Positions 16,089 through 24,670 of a stretch of DNA of 64,000 nucleotides are shown here, piece by piece. Position numbers and translations under genes: made by a program. The DNA lies in assembly GCA_051208045.1 (NCBI GenBank), contig JBPJFY010000007.1, positions 155,271-219,270 of the forward strand, read 5' to 3'. Source of the stretch: LZORAL124-50-18 sp051208045 (GTDB lineage Bacteria > Pseudomonadota > Gammaproteobacteria > Pseudomonadales > Oleiphilaceae). Every line of letters starts with the position of its first letter. The stretch's first letter is position 1. The notes beneath the pieces are model-generated. The model made no database searches. It was not told the origin of the DNA and saw only the letters and a list, made by a program, of their open reading frames with translations.

Positions 16089-17447
16089 TCACTTTTTGAT
16101 GTATCCCCATTCCACCAGTCGTTGGTGTGCGTGTTGCGCCTGGCCGCCCTGGTTTACCTGATTGAGGTAACGGGCATATTCGCGGGCCGCGCCATTTTTA
16201 TCCTGCATACTCTCTTTCGCTACCGCTTTCAGGAAGTAGGTGTTGGGGTTGCCGGGCAAGCGCTGTTCGTATTGGTCAAAATCCCTGAATGCGCTGCTGA
16301 ATTGCTTCAACGCGAGTTTGTTGATGCCAGAGAGTTGAATGGCCTGGCCTTCCTGGGGGTAGGCCTTACGTGCCTGATCGATATAACGCTGGGCTTCTTT
16401 GGGGCGCTGCTGTTCCAGCTGGCATTTGGCCATCATCATCAGGCCCGCGTAATCACTGGGGGCGCGTTTCAGCGCGGTTCGGTACTCTTTTTCCGCCGTG
16501 TGATACTCTTTTTTATGCATGGCGGATTCGCCAGTTTGCAGCGCATCGATGGCGGGTTTGATTTTTCTCAGGCCCGCGGTGTGGTCCATGTAGCGCTCCC
16601 GGTTAAAGGGCGCCTGCCGTTTGGCGGCGTATTTGGTTTCCACTGCATTGCGTGCCATGGCGTAGCGCTCGTCACTCATGGGGTGGCTGGAAAACATTTG
16701 CTCGATGGCACTGGGTTTGTGTTTAGACTGGTCCACGAGGATTTCCATCAAGCCCACCATACCCTGAGGGTTGCGTTCCGCGCGGGTCATGTACTCCATG
16801 CCCAGCGCGTCGGCCTCGCGCTCGTTATCCCGGCTGTACTTGGCCAGGAGGGCACCAGCGCCAAATCCGCCAGCGGTGGATACCATGCCGGCATAATCGC
16901 TGTATTTTGAGGCCGAAACCGCAGCGGTGGTCGCTGTCACCACGGCTTGTGCGAGTACGCCTTTGGTTTGCCGCTCTGCGGCGTGGCGTGCATTCACATG
17001 GCCGATCTCATGACCCAGCAGGCCGGCCAGTTCGGCTTCGTTCTCCAGTTCCAGCAAAATGCCGCGCGTGGTGGCCATTGAGCCACCCGGAAACGTATAC
17101 GCATTAATGTAGGTGGCATTCACCACATTGAACTCATAGGGCATATGCGGTCGATGGGAGCGTGACGAGAGGGATTGGCCTACCTCGGCAATATACGCGT
17201 TGAGTGCTTTGTCTTGTGATACGCCATAGTCAGCGGAAAACTGGTGCGGGGCCTGTTGCTTGTCGACAGCAATTTCCTGTTGCTCCGACATCAGCACAAA
17301 GGTTTGTTCCCCGGTCACGGGGTCAACGGAACATCCGATGAGTGTAGAGCTGGCGGCAACCCCCGCCGAAGCGATGGCGGTGAGTTTAATAAAATCTCGA
17401 CGGCTCAGGTCACCCCGAAAAATCCGGTCAGCGAAAAGCGGTTCCAT
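16089..17447 (-). CDS. Tat-exported M48-family metalloprotease lipoprotein with TPRs
   Basis: A 452-aa protein. The N-terminus has a twin-arginine signal (SRRDFIKL, Arg16/17) and a lipobox-like LIGC (Cys39), so it is probably a lipoprotein exported by the Tat route. The zinc site HEIGH is at 146-150 and the third ligand Glu211 is in NEREADALG, as in BepA/LoiP-type M48 peptidases. The C-terminal ~170 residues look like TPRs. BepA-like proteins act in outer-membrane protein quality control. The kinase gene follows 52 bp downstream and may share the transcript. Confidence 0.9.
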   Translation of the reverse strand: MEPLFADRIFRGDLSRRDFIKLTAIASAGVAASSTLIGCSVDPVTGEQTFVLMSEQQEIAVDKQQAPHQFSADYGVSQDKALNAYIAEVGQSLSSRSHRPHMPYEFNVVNATYINAYTFPGGSMATTRGILLELENEAELAGLLGHEIGHVNARHAAERQTKGVLAQAVVTATTAAVSASKYSDYAGMVSTAGGFGAGALLAKYSRDNEREADALGMEYMTRAERNPQGMVGLMEILVDQSKHKPSAIEQMFSSHPMSDERYAMARNAVETKYAAKRQAPFNRERYMDHTAGLRKIKPAIDALQTGESAMHKKEYHTAEKEYRTALKRAPSDYAGLMMMAKCQLEQQRPKEAQRYIDQARKAYPQEGQAIQLSGINKLALKQFSSAFRDFDQYEQRLPGNPNTYFLKAVAKESMQDKNGAAREYARYLNQVNQGGQAQHAHQRLVEWGYIKK

Positions 17448-17614
17448 GTTCTTCTCTCTGTAAACAACTTGAATGTAGATTCAAAGTATCCCTTGCGGGA
17501 GGGAGTTAAGCAAGTCCCAGATCATTGCGATTGGTTTAACACATCGCTGGGTGAAAGAAGGGCGGGAAGCCGCCAGTCAGAAAGCCGCCGAACCTTGTGG
17601 TTGGTTTGAAAGGA

Positions 17615-17648
17615 AACAGGGCACATTCTCCCTGTTTCACACGGTGTA
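17615..17648 (-). terminator. Terminator of efpL (minus strand)
   Basis: A perfect 9-bp stem, GAAACAGGG (17623-17631) with CCCTGTTTC (17640-17648), followed on the minus strand by CTTTCAAA. It lies 15 bp past the efpL stop codon. Confidence 0.65.
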
Positions 17649-17663
17649 GATCGTGAATAATGA

Positions 17664-18230
17664 TCAGGCGCGGGAAATGAATTTCCAGGTCACGGTATTG
17701 ATCTTCACCACCTCGCCTTGCTCCAGATATTCCGGCACCTGAATTTCGAGACCGGTTGCAAAACGTGCTGGCTTGGTGCGTGCGGATGCAGAGGCGCCCT
17801 TGATGCCGGGGGCGGTCTCTGTAATTTCCATGGCGACGGAGGGTGGCAGTTCAAGGCTGATCATGTTGCCTTCGTAAATCAAGGCGATGATTTCGTCCAG
17901 TCCGTCTTTGATAAACAGTTTGTCTTCGCCGATATCTGCTTCAGACAAGCCATACTGGCTGTAATCTTCCATATTCATGAAGTAATACGTGTCGCCATCA
18001 ATATAGGAAAACTGAACTTCAAAGCGCTGACAGTCAGATTCTTTGAAAAAGTCCGTACCCTTGAGTGATTCATCGCGTTTCTGCTTGGTTTGCAGATTAT
18101 AGAAACGGATTTTATAGAGCGTTGTTGCCCCCCGCGATGAAGGACTTTGCGCTTCTACATTTTTGACAATATATGGGGCGTCATCGATGTCTACCACCAT
18201 TCCGCGTTTCAGTTCACTGGCCTTAGGCAT
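17664..18230 (-). CDS. efpL: Elongation factor P-like protein EfpL (YeiP)
   Basis: A 188-aa EF-P paralogue. EF-P-type factors bind the ribosome between P and E sites and relieve stalling at proline runs and related motifs. The tip loop of domain I reads SPSSRGATTLYK with Arg in the place of the modified Lys/Arg of canonical EF-P, the feature of the EfpL/YeiP branch. The C-terminal OB domain ending is typical of the family. It stands alone with its own terminator. Confidence 0.9.
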   Translation of the reverse strand: MPKASELKRGMVVDIDDAPYIVKNVEAQSPSSRGATTLYKIRFYNLQTKQKRDESLKGTDFFKESDCQRFEVQFSYIDGDTYYFMNMEDYSQYGLSEADIGEDKLFIKDGLDEIIALIYEGNMISLELPPSVAMEITETAPGIKGASASARTKPARFATGLEIQVPEYLEQGEVVKINTVTWKFISRA

Positions 18231-18440
18231 ACCGCCTCCTTACTCAATTTTGACCGTAGCACACAGAAAGAATATTCAGCACGCTGGCTCACCTGACAGT
18301 CCCCGCGTATGAACCGCGCTATTATGCGTAAATTCCGGGAATAGTAAACTGGACTGTTCAGATTTCATGCCGCTTCGGGTAGAATTCCGCGCCTGAATCC
18401 TATTCCTTATATTGCCGGTAAACAGAGTAAGTGTCAGATC

Positions 18441-18992
18441 ATGAGCCAAATTGAGTTATTCACCGCGAAAAGCATCACCTTTAACTACGACAAAATGGCC
18501 GATCGGATCTGTCTGGTGCTGGGAGATGCCCGGTCTGAGCATTTTCATCATGCCTGGCTGACACGGCGCTACCTGCAGCAGCTGTTGCCCCAGGTGGCTG
18601 GCTGGATGGATGCACGATGCCCATTGATCGAACGGAATACCTTGCCTCTCACCACTGAACAGAAAGCCAAAGTGGCTGCGTTTGAACACAGTTCTGCACA
18701 GCAACAGGTGAAAACCCAGAAAGGGCCTTCGCCGGATACCCAGGCCAAGCGCATTGACCAGTCGTACTTATTGAAAGGGATCGAACTGAGTGAAAAAGAT
18801 GGCATGGTGACTCTGGTGTTCATTGAGGTGAAGAGTAAGCCGGTGTCTGGCATGCGCATGTCTCGCAATGAGCTTCATAAACTGTTGAGCTGCCTGCTGG
18901 ATCTGGGCAATCGTGCCGGCTGGGGGTTAGCGTCTCCCTGGGAATCAGCAACCGTGCCGATACCCAGCGCGCTGCACGTGGCCAAGCACTGA
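18441..18992 (+). CDS. Conserved-looking protein of unknown function
   Basis: A 183-aa soluble protein with no signal peptide or membrane helix. I do not recognise it. Visible features: an N-terminal beta-rich part (about 1-30), a helical stretch with YLQQLLPQVAGW, a low-complexity linker rich in Gln, Lys and Ser (about 85-105), and a C-terminal segment with a helix MSRNELHKLLSCLLDLG. It starts 210 bp from efpL in divergent orientation and ends 3 bp before the convergent reductase gene. Confidence 0.6.
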   Translation: MSQIELFTAKSITFNYDKMADRICLVLGDARSEHFHHAWLTRRYLQQLLPQVAGWMDARCPLIERNTLPLTTEQKAKVAAFEHSSAQQQVKTQKGPSPDTQAKRIDQSYLLKGIELSEKDGMVTLVFIEVKSKPVSGMRMSRNELHKLLSCLLDLGNRAGWGLASPWESATVPIPSALHVAKH

Positions 18993-18995
18993 CCG

Positions 18996-20006
18996 TTATC
19001 CCCCCACGTCTGCCATCAGAGCTTGGGGACTCAGCCGGGGTGACCCCTCACGCTGGGCTTCCGCCTGGTGGATGCGTTGAAGAATCGCTTGATTCAGCGG
19101 GGTGGTGATGCCCAGCTCTTCACCGAGACGGACGATTTCACCATTCAAATAGTCGACTTCCGTTTTTCTGCCCAGCGTCAGGTCTTCCTGCATCGAAGAC
19201 GTGGCCTCCGGATCGATCTTCAGCATGGCGCTGGCCACTTTTTTGAATAGCCAGTCGGGTAGTTCCAGCACCGCAGGCATCAGCGTGGGTATGACTTTGC
19301 CCGTGCGCGCCGGTTTGACGCCGGCGGACCGGAGTACCGAGAGCGCTTCGCGAATGGATTGTGCGAGAATGCGCCGGTAAGCGCGATTGCCCAGTTCTTC
19401 CACCAGGGGGATGCCCGCCAGTGCATTGATGGGATTGTTGAGGTTCATCAGAAGCTTGCCCCACTGCACGGAAAGCATGTCTGCGTAGGTGCCACAGGGT
19501 AGACCTGCCGAGGCCAATGCCGCGACGAAGGGCTTTTCCAGTCCTCGGGCCTGCTCCAGTGCCAATGCGCCTTCCGTACCGCAATGAAAATGTCCCTTGC
19601 CTTGTTGAGCGACATTGAACGGAACCATACCTGCCAGCACCAGATTGTTCGTGATCGACTGTCTGAGTGTGGCCGCGTTGCGCAACCCGTTTTGGAAACT
19701 GATGACAAGTGCACCGGGGCGGAGGTGTTGTGCCAGGTCTCTTCCCGCGTCCATGGTATTCAGGCTTTTCACGGTGACTAACACCACGTCGGCGGTTGCG
19801 ACTGCCTCCATCTCGGTAGCATACTGAATTCGCTCCGGGGGGACACGCGCGTCACGCCCTTGCCAGTCCGTCAAGTGAAAGCCATAGGTGCTCAACTCCT
19901 TTTGTAACCGCTCCCGTCCGATAAAGGTGACGGAAGCGCCGGAGGCGAGCAAACACCCGCCCAGATAGCAGCCGATCGAGCCGGCGCCGACGATGGCAAT
20001 ATGCAT
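18996..20006 (-). CDS. Ketopantoate reductase family protein (copy 1)
   Basis: A 336-aa NADP-dependent oxidoreductase of the PanE/ApbA family. PanE reduces 2-dehydropantoate to pantoate in coenzyme A synthesis. The N-terminal Rossmann motif GAGSIGCYLGG is clear, the catalytic Lys lies in QWGKLLMNLNN, and the C-terminal domain has RKTEVDYLNGEIV. The protein is longer than E. coli PanE (~303 aa), and a second family member is in this window, so the substrate of each is uncertain. Confidence 0.8.
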   Translation of the reverse strand: MHIAIVGAGSIGCYLGGCLLASGASVTFIGRERLQKELSTYGFHLTDWQGRDARVPPERIQYATEMEAVATADVVLVTVKSLNTMDAGRDLAQHLRPGALVISFQNGLRNAATLRQSITNNLVLAGMVPFNVAQQGKGHFHCGTEGALALEQARGLEKPFVAALASAGLPCGTYADMLSVQWGKLLMNLNNPINALAGIPLVEELGNRAYRRILAQSIREALSVLRSAGVKPARTGKVIPTLMPAVLELPDWLFKKVASAMLKIDPEATSSMQEDLTLGRKTEVDYLNGEIVRLGEELGITTPLNQAILQRIHQAEAQREGSPRLSPQALMADVGG

Positions 20007-20180
20007 GGGTTAAATCCTCTGAATTCCCAGGCCATTAATTAAAGAATGAGCCACTAACCAAAATACCAGTATGGCATTCTCTGGCAATGATGATTGTTGA
20101 TCTTTGTCAGCAAACAGACACTTGGGATGCACTGTGATACTGTTTAGACTGTGTTTGTCGTTAATAAGATTAAATGTGTT

Positions 20181-20804
20181 ATGTATGATCATCGTGTCAT
20201 TTGGGTGCGCCTGTGGTTGTTCGCTGGGATACTCGCGTTAAACGGGTGTGCGACCTCACTGCCCCGTAATCCGGACAACCTTTGTTTGATCTTTAAAGAA
20301 AAACAGGACTGGTACGAAGCCGCCGTGGAAACCCGGGAAAAATGGGGCGCGCCGGTGCATATTCCCATGGCGATCATGCGGCAGGAGTCTGCGTTCCGGT
20401 CGGACGCCGCGCCACCGATGGAATACTTTCTCTGGATCATTCCCATTGGAAGAGCCAGTGATGCCTATGGGTATTCTCAGGCGAAGGGGCCCGCGTGGGA
20501 AGAGTATGTGGAAGAAACGGGTAACTGGTTTGCGGATCGGGATGATTTTGCAGATGCCATCGATTTCATCGGCTGGTACATGGATAAAACCCATCGAATC
20601 AACAAGGTGAGCAAGTGGGATGCCTATCACCAGTATCTCAACTACCATGAGGGTAGAGGGGGATACAAACGAAAAAGCTATCAAAAAAAGCCCTGGTTAC
20701 TGAAGGTTGCCCGGAAGGTAGATCGGCAGGCAACCACCTATAGTAAGCAGTACTGGGGGTGCAAGGACGAGCTCGCCGAAGGCTGGCTGGGATCGTGGTT
20801 CTAA
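20181..20804 (+). CDS. Lytic transglycosylase-like lipoprotein
   Basis: A 207-aa protein (from the ATG at 20181; a GTG 30 bp upstream is possible but less likely). The signal peptide ends in ALNGC (Cys23). The core resembles an SLT domain: MAIMRQESAF with catalytic-type Glu69, then AYGYSQAKGPAW and YLNYHEG. Such enzymes cleave peptidoglycan between MurNAc and GlcNAc, probably from the outer membrane. The lipase foldase gene follows 19 bp downstream, so the two are likely cotranscribed. Confidence 0.78.
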   Translation: MYDHRVIWVRLWLFAGILALNGCATSLPRNPDNLCLIFKEKQDWYEAAVETREKWGAPVHIPMAIMRQESAFRSDAAPPMEYFLWIIPIGRASDAYGYSQAKGPAWEEYVEETGNWFADRDDFADAIDFIGWYMDKTHRINKVSKWDAYHQYLNYHEGRGGYKRKSYQKKPWLLKVARKVDRQATTYSKQYWGCKDELAEGWLGSWF

Positions 20805-20823
20805 AGCGGGGTAGTCAGGGTTT

Positions 20824-21966
20824 ATGCCGAAGTCGAATACGTTACGCTATGTTGCCGTGGGCGCAGTGGTCGCTGGAGCATTGGCAGGGGCATACTGGTG
20901 GCTCAGCACCAGCCCGATTCTGCCACACGCTCAACCGGATATGGCCAATGCGGCGGGCGATGGAGAGCAGGGGGCTCCGGGCATCGCACAGCCCGGGGAA
21001 ATGGGCGTTCAGGCTCCACACGCACTGCCAAAAGGTGCGTCACTGAAGTCGCACCGCAGACAGCCCTACCACTCTCGCTTTGGCCCGTTGCCAGAATCGC
21101 TCAAGGGGACAGAACCGCCCGCTGGCCTGGTTGTAGATGCGGCCGGGAACCTGGTGCCCACCCCGCTGCTCATGGATGTATTTGATTACTTTCTGACGCT
21201 TGTGGGGGAAGAGCCACTGGATCAGGTGGCGGAGCGCGTGTTGGAATACATGGGGCAACAGTTGGATGAGGTGGCCCTGGCACAGGCCACGGAAGTGTTT
21301 GAGCACTACCTGTCCATGAAGCAGGCTTTGATTGAATCGGGGCAGCTGATGGCCGAGCAGGCAAAACTGGAAGGCAGGGCGGTGGACTACGAAGCGCTGT
21401 TACGCAGCTCGCAGGCCATTCGGCGACAACACCTTGGCAATACCTGGTACGATGCCTTTTATGCCGAGCAGGATAAAATGGATGAATATGCACTTCAGAA
21501 GTTGGCTGTTGCCCGGGATGCATCGCTCACTGCGGAGGAAAAAGCACAACGTGTGACATCGCTGGAAGCACTGTTGCCTGAGGCTGCCCGCACTCGGCGG
21601 GAGGAGAATCGGGCGCTGGACACGTTGGCGAATGACGTAGCATCGGCGCGGGCGTCCGGTGCCAGCGAGGCACAGATTCACCAAATGCGTGTAGAAGCCA
21701 TGGGCGCAGAGAAAGCAGAGCGCTTTCGTGATGCGGATCAGAAGCGGTTTGTGTGGGAAGACCGATTAACCCAGTACCGAAAAGAGCGCGCTCAGGTGTT
21801 GTCCTCGGATGCGCTCAGTGTGTCGGACAAAACGCGGGCAATTCAAACCCTGAGAGAGCAATACTTCACGGGAAACGAGCTTCGGCGCATCCCGGTCATT
21901 GATCGAATGAAGGATGCGGAAGGCCCTTCAGCGTTGGAGGCACCATCGCAAGACGAAGTGAAGTGA
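20824..21966 (+). CDS. Lipase-specific foldase (lipase chaperone)
   Basis: A 380-aa protein anchored by one N-terminal membrane helix (about 8-27) followed by an Ala/Pro-rich linker and a long helical periplasmic domain. The foldase signature (Rx1x2FDY(F/C)L(S/T)A-type) appears as DVFDYFLTLVGE near residue 119. Lif proteins fold secreted lipases before they leave by the type II system. In most bacteria the lipase gene lies directly upstream in the same operon; here the lipase gene is downstream and converges. Confidence 0.87.
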   Translation: MPKSNTLRYVAVGAVVAGALAGAYWWLSTSPILPHAQPDMANAAGDGEQGAPGIAQPGEMGVQAPHALPKGASLKSHRRQPYHSRFGPLPESLKGTEPPAGLVVDAAGNLVPTPLLMDVFDYFLTLVGEEPLDQVAERVLEYMGQQLDEVALAQATEVFEHYLSMKQALIESGQLMAEQAKLEGRAVDYEALLRSSQAIRRQHLGNTWYDAFYAEQDKMDEYALQKLAVARDASLTAEEKAQRVTSLEALLPEAARTRREENRALDTLANDVASARASGASEAQIHQMRVEAMGAEKAERFRDADQKRFVWEDRLTQYRKERAQVLSSDALSVSDKTRAIQTLREQYFTGNELRRIPVIDRMKDAEGPSALEAPSQDEVK

Positions 21967-21969
21967 AAA

Positions 21970-22020
21970 GTGGTCAGGTGGTCAGGTGGTCAGGTGATGA
22001 GGTACGCCGGAGCGCACCTC
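21970..22020. repeat. 8-bp tandem repeats and a stem-loop between foldase and lipase genes
   Basis: Three copies of TGGTCAGG and a degenerate fourth (TGATGAGG) run from 21971 to 22002. They merge into an imperfect stem-loop in which GAGGTACGC pairs with GCGCACCTC (one mismatch). There is no T-run on either strand. The element could slow or end transcription from both converging genes. Confidence 0.5.
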
Positions 22021-22028
22021 GTTGCCGG

Positions 22029-23045
22029 TTACAGGCCCATGCCACGCAAGCGGGAAGCATGTGCTTCATAGATATCGACCGGATCATGCCAGCCACGCAA
22101 GCCAAACAGCAGATTGGTCGCATCCAGATGGTTCGTGTCGTAATTGTCGCGCAGTACATCGCCCCAGTGCATTGAGCATCTGGCGACCAGTCCGTCGTGC
22201 GCTTCACCATGCCAATAACCCAGTGAGCCAGTCAGCGCCAGAAACGCATCTGAAACATCCAGCACGTTGGTCCAGGTGCCTGTGCCCCCCCAGGAGAAGT
22301 ATTTCACGCCATTGACGGTCGCCGCGCCTTCACCGCAATACTGAGTCGGCTTGCCATCACCGTGCAGGGTGTTAAAGGTGTTGGCACCGTCCGACGTCAT
22401 GAAGAGAACCGCTGCGAGGGCATCCTGTTCATGTTCCGGATTCCCGGCGAGTGCATCCGTAACATCGCCCAGCAGGTTCAGCAAGTTGCTCAACACGGCA
22501 TTGCTGGTGGACCCTTCGGGAAAGTTGACCATGCCCCAATCGGCAAATCCTGATCCATAATTGACGGCATTAACGGTCGTTGCTGAAGCGACCAACTCCG
22601 GTGCGACGCTTGCGACATAGCGCACCGTAGGGCCGCCCAGACTGTGGCCGATCAGATTGACCTTGGTCGCGCCGGAGTCTGGTAACACATGGTTCTGGAT
22701 GTAACTCAACAGCTGCTCGCCGCGCACATAGGCGTCGTCCCAAGCGGTAACATTAGGTACGTATACTTTGGCTTGTCCGCCGGTGAGGAAGCCGCCTTCC
22801 AGATTTTCAGGAATGTTATGGAAGTAATCCACGAAGCCGAGCAGCGAGTCAAAACCTGCCACACCATGCACCAACACAATCGGGTACTTGGTGTTGTAGC
22901 GATTGTAGGTTTTACAGACGGCATCCCACCACGCGCAACTGACATAGCCACTGTGCGCGCCGGCGTTTGCCTGCGCGGGTAACTGCAGAAGGAGGGCCAG
23001 AGTGAGAGACAGGGTAAGAGAAAGTGTTTTTATTGTTGTATTCAT
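22029..23045 (-). CDS. Secreted triacylglycerol lipase
   Basis: A 338-aa exported lipase of the Pseudomonas/Burkholderia family I type. A Sec signal peptide (about 1-28) is followed by VLVHGVAG (oxyanion region), the nucleophile motif GHSLGG (Ser135), Asp in HDGLV and His in NHLDATN. A cysteine in QYCGEG and one in ARCSMHWG match the conserved disulfide. It hydrolyses long-chain triacylglycerols outside the cell and depends on the foldase encoded by the converging gene. The start has a GGAG ribosome site and a sigma-54-like promoter 45-60 bp upstream. Confidence 0.93.
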   Translation of the reverse strand: MNTTIKTLSLTLSLTLALLLQLPAQANAGAHSGYVSCAWWDAVCKTYNRYNTKYPIVLVHGVAGFDSLLGFVDYFHNIPENLEGGFLTGGQAKVYVPNVTAWDDAYVRGEQLLSYIQNHVLPDSGATKVNLIGHSLGGPTVRYVASVAPELVASATTVNAVNYGSGFADWGMVNFPEGSTSNAVLSNLLNLLGDVTDALAGNPEHEQDALAAVLFMTSDGANTFNTLHGDGKPTQYCGEGAATVNGVKYFSWGGTGTWTNVLDVSDAFLALTGSLGYWHGEAHDGLVARCSMHWGDVLRDNYDTNHLDATNLLFGLRGWHDPVDIYEAHASRLRGMGL

Positions 23046-23088
23046 AGGTTACTCCGAGTTTTTACTGCGTGCTGGTGAATTAGTGAAC

Positions 23089-23104
23089 AGCACAATGAGT
23101 GCCA
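23089..23104 (-). promoter_or_regulatory. Sigma-54 (RpoN) promoter of the lipase gene
   Basis: On the minus strand TGGCAC, five bases, then GTGCT (23104 down to 23089). The -24 GG (23103-23102) and the -12 GC (23091-23090) have the required spacing. Transcription would start near 23078, giving a 33-nt leader. Lipase genes of P. alcaligenes and P. aeruginosa are known to depend on RpoN with an LipR/CbrB-type activator. Confidence 0.72.
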
Positions 23105-23334
23105 GTTCACGTTTTTGATGCCAATGTGACGCCCTGTTCATTTGTGAAGTGTGATGTGGTTATCATTGCAGGTAAATAGTGGTTCAAATTTTCGGGGCAA
23201 CCGGAGACTTTTTGCCCACTGTTGTCGGGCGCACATCAATAAATCGCGAGATTGACAATCCTGAGGGCTGAACTAGTTTTTAAACTGTTACCCGTGGTAG
23301 CAGCAGAATCCGATAAATGGGGTAGAGTGGTTTT

Positions 23335-24582
23335 ATGCCTGAACTTTCAAGTACGCATTTTGTCGCCAGTGATTACCTGGTGACGAGATTGCCCATACAC
23401 GACACAAACACGCAGTTATACGGGTATGAACTGATTGTTCGGGATGTGTTGGGTGATGCCCTCAAGTCTTTAGGATTTCATGAAGACATGGGGTACGAAA
23501 TGACGTATTTCCTGGAGGCACTGAATGCCAGCGCCAAAGATCTGGGGCATCCCTACTTTCTGCTGGTTTCTGAAGCGTTTGTCTGCTCAGAAATGGTGTC
23601 GGTGTTAACGCCGGATGCCATCATTCTCGAATTCGACGGTGCCATTCAACCCACCGACGCGCTGTTAACCGCCGTGGCTGGGCTTAAGCGCCGGGGATTT
23701 CGTTTTTCCATCAAAAATTATGACCTCGGCCCGCATGTGGACGCATTGATGCCCTATCTGGATTTTATCAAAATGGATGTGGTGCAGGGGGATGTGAACA
23801 AATCCATTCAGCAGGCGTTGGCACTGAAAAAGAAAGACTGCCAGCTGATTGCGGGGAAGGTGGAGAACAAAACCATCCTGCAGAGTTGTGCCAAGGCGGG
23901 TTTCAACTTGTTTCAGGGCTATTATTTGGCGACGCCCACCGGCCAGTTGGGGAGTCGAATCAAGCCGGGTTACCAGGGCGTTATTCTCGTGCTTAAAAAG
24001 TTACAGCAGCCATCGCTCTCAATGGATGAGCTGGCCAAAACCGTATCAGCGGAGCCTCGATTGGTCTACTACTTGCTGAAGCTGATTAACAGTCCTGCCT
24101 GCGGCTTGTCCCGTCAGATTTCCAGTGTGAAAGATGCCATCGTGTTCCTCGGGCTCACCCAGGTAAGAAAATGGGCACTTATGGTGCTACTCTCCGCGAC
24201 CTGCGGTCAGCAATCGGAACTGGTACGCCTGCTGCTTACGCGTGCCCGGGCGTGCGAGCGTTTTGCTGAAATGTGTCAGATGCCTGAGCCGGAGAAGTAT
24301 TTTCTGGCGGGTATGCTGTCCGGTCTGGACCTGCTCCTGGAAGTCGACAAAGCCAGTGCGCTCCGGGAGATACAATTGGATGCCGGGGTGCTCAGTGCGA
24401 TTCTGGATCATCAGGGTGACATTGGTGAAGCGCTCACCTCGATGGAGGATGTGGAAGACTGCGCTTGGGAAATGCTGGGGAAATTGCCTGTGGAAAAACG
24501 CCGCAAGGTCTTTATTTCCCATCTGGAAGGCAGTGTGTGGGCCGAAGAAACGCTCAAAGTGCTGGAGTGCGAGCCGGAGTAA
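23335..24582 (+). CDS. EAL-HDOD signalling protein
   Basis: A 415-aa cytoplasmic protein with an N-terminal EAL-like half (about 10-210) and a C-terminal HDOD half (about 215-400). The EAL part lacks the ExL signature and several metal ligands, so it is unlikely to cleave cyclic di-GMP. The HDOD part has the typical SAEPRLVYYLLKLINSP stretch. This architecture (YuxH-like; CdgJ in Vibrio cholerae) is often linked to motility and biofilm control. It is transcribed alone. Confidence 0.88.
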   Translation: MPELSSTHFVASDYLVTRLPIHDTNTQLYGYELIVRDVLGDALKSLGFHEDMGYEMTYFLEALNASAKDLGHPYFLLVSEAFVCSEMVSVLTPDAIILEFDGAIQPTDALLTAVAGLKRRGFRFSIKNYDLGPHVDALMPYLDFIKMDVVQGDVNKSIQQALALKKKDCQLIAGKVENKTILQSCAKAGFNLFQGYYLATPTGQLGSRIKPGYQGVILVLKKLQQPSLSMDELAKTVSAEPRLVYYLLKLINSPACGLSRQISSVKDAIVFLGLTQVRKWALMVLLSATCGQQSELVRLLLTRARACERFAEMCQMPEPEKYFLAGMLSGLDLLLEVDKASALREIQLDAGVLSAILDHQGDIGEALTSMEDVEDCAWEMLGKLPVEKRRKVFISHLEGSVWAEETLKVLECEPE

Positions 24583-24670
24583 TGTCTCCCCGGCCGCCGC
24601 AACGTTGAGCGTTTCTATCTCTTTTTCTCTGTGCGCGATACTCTTTTGATAAAAAACAGTTGTGAAAAAA

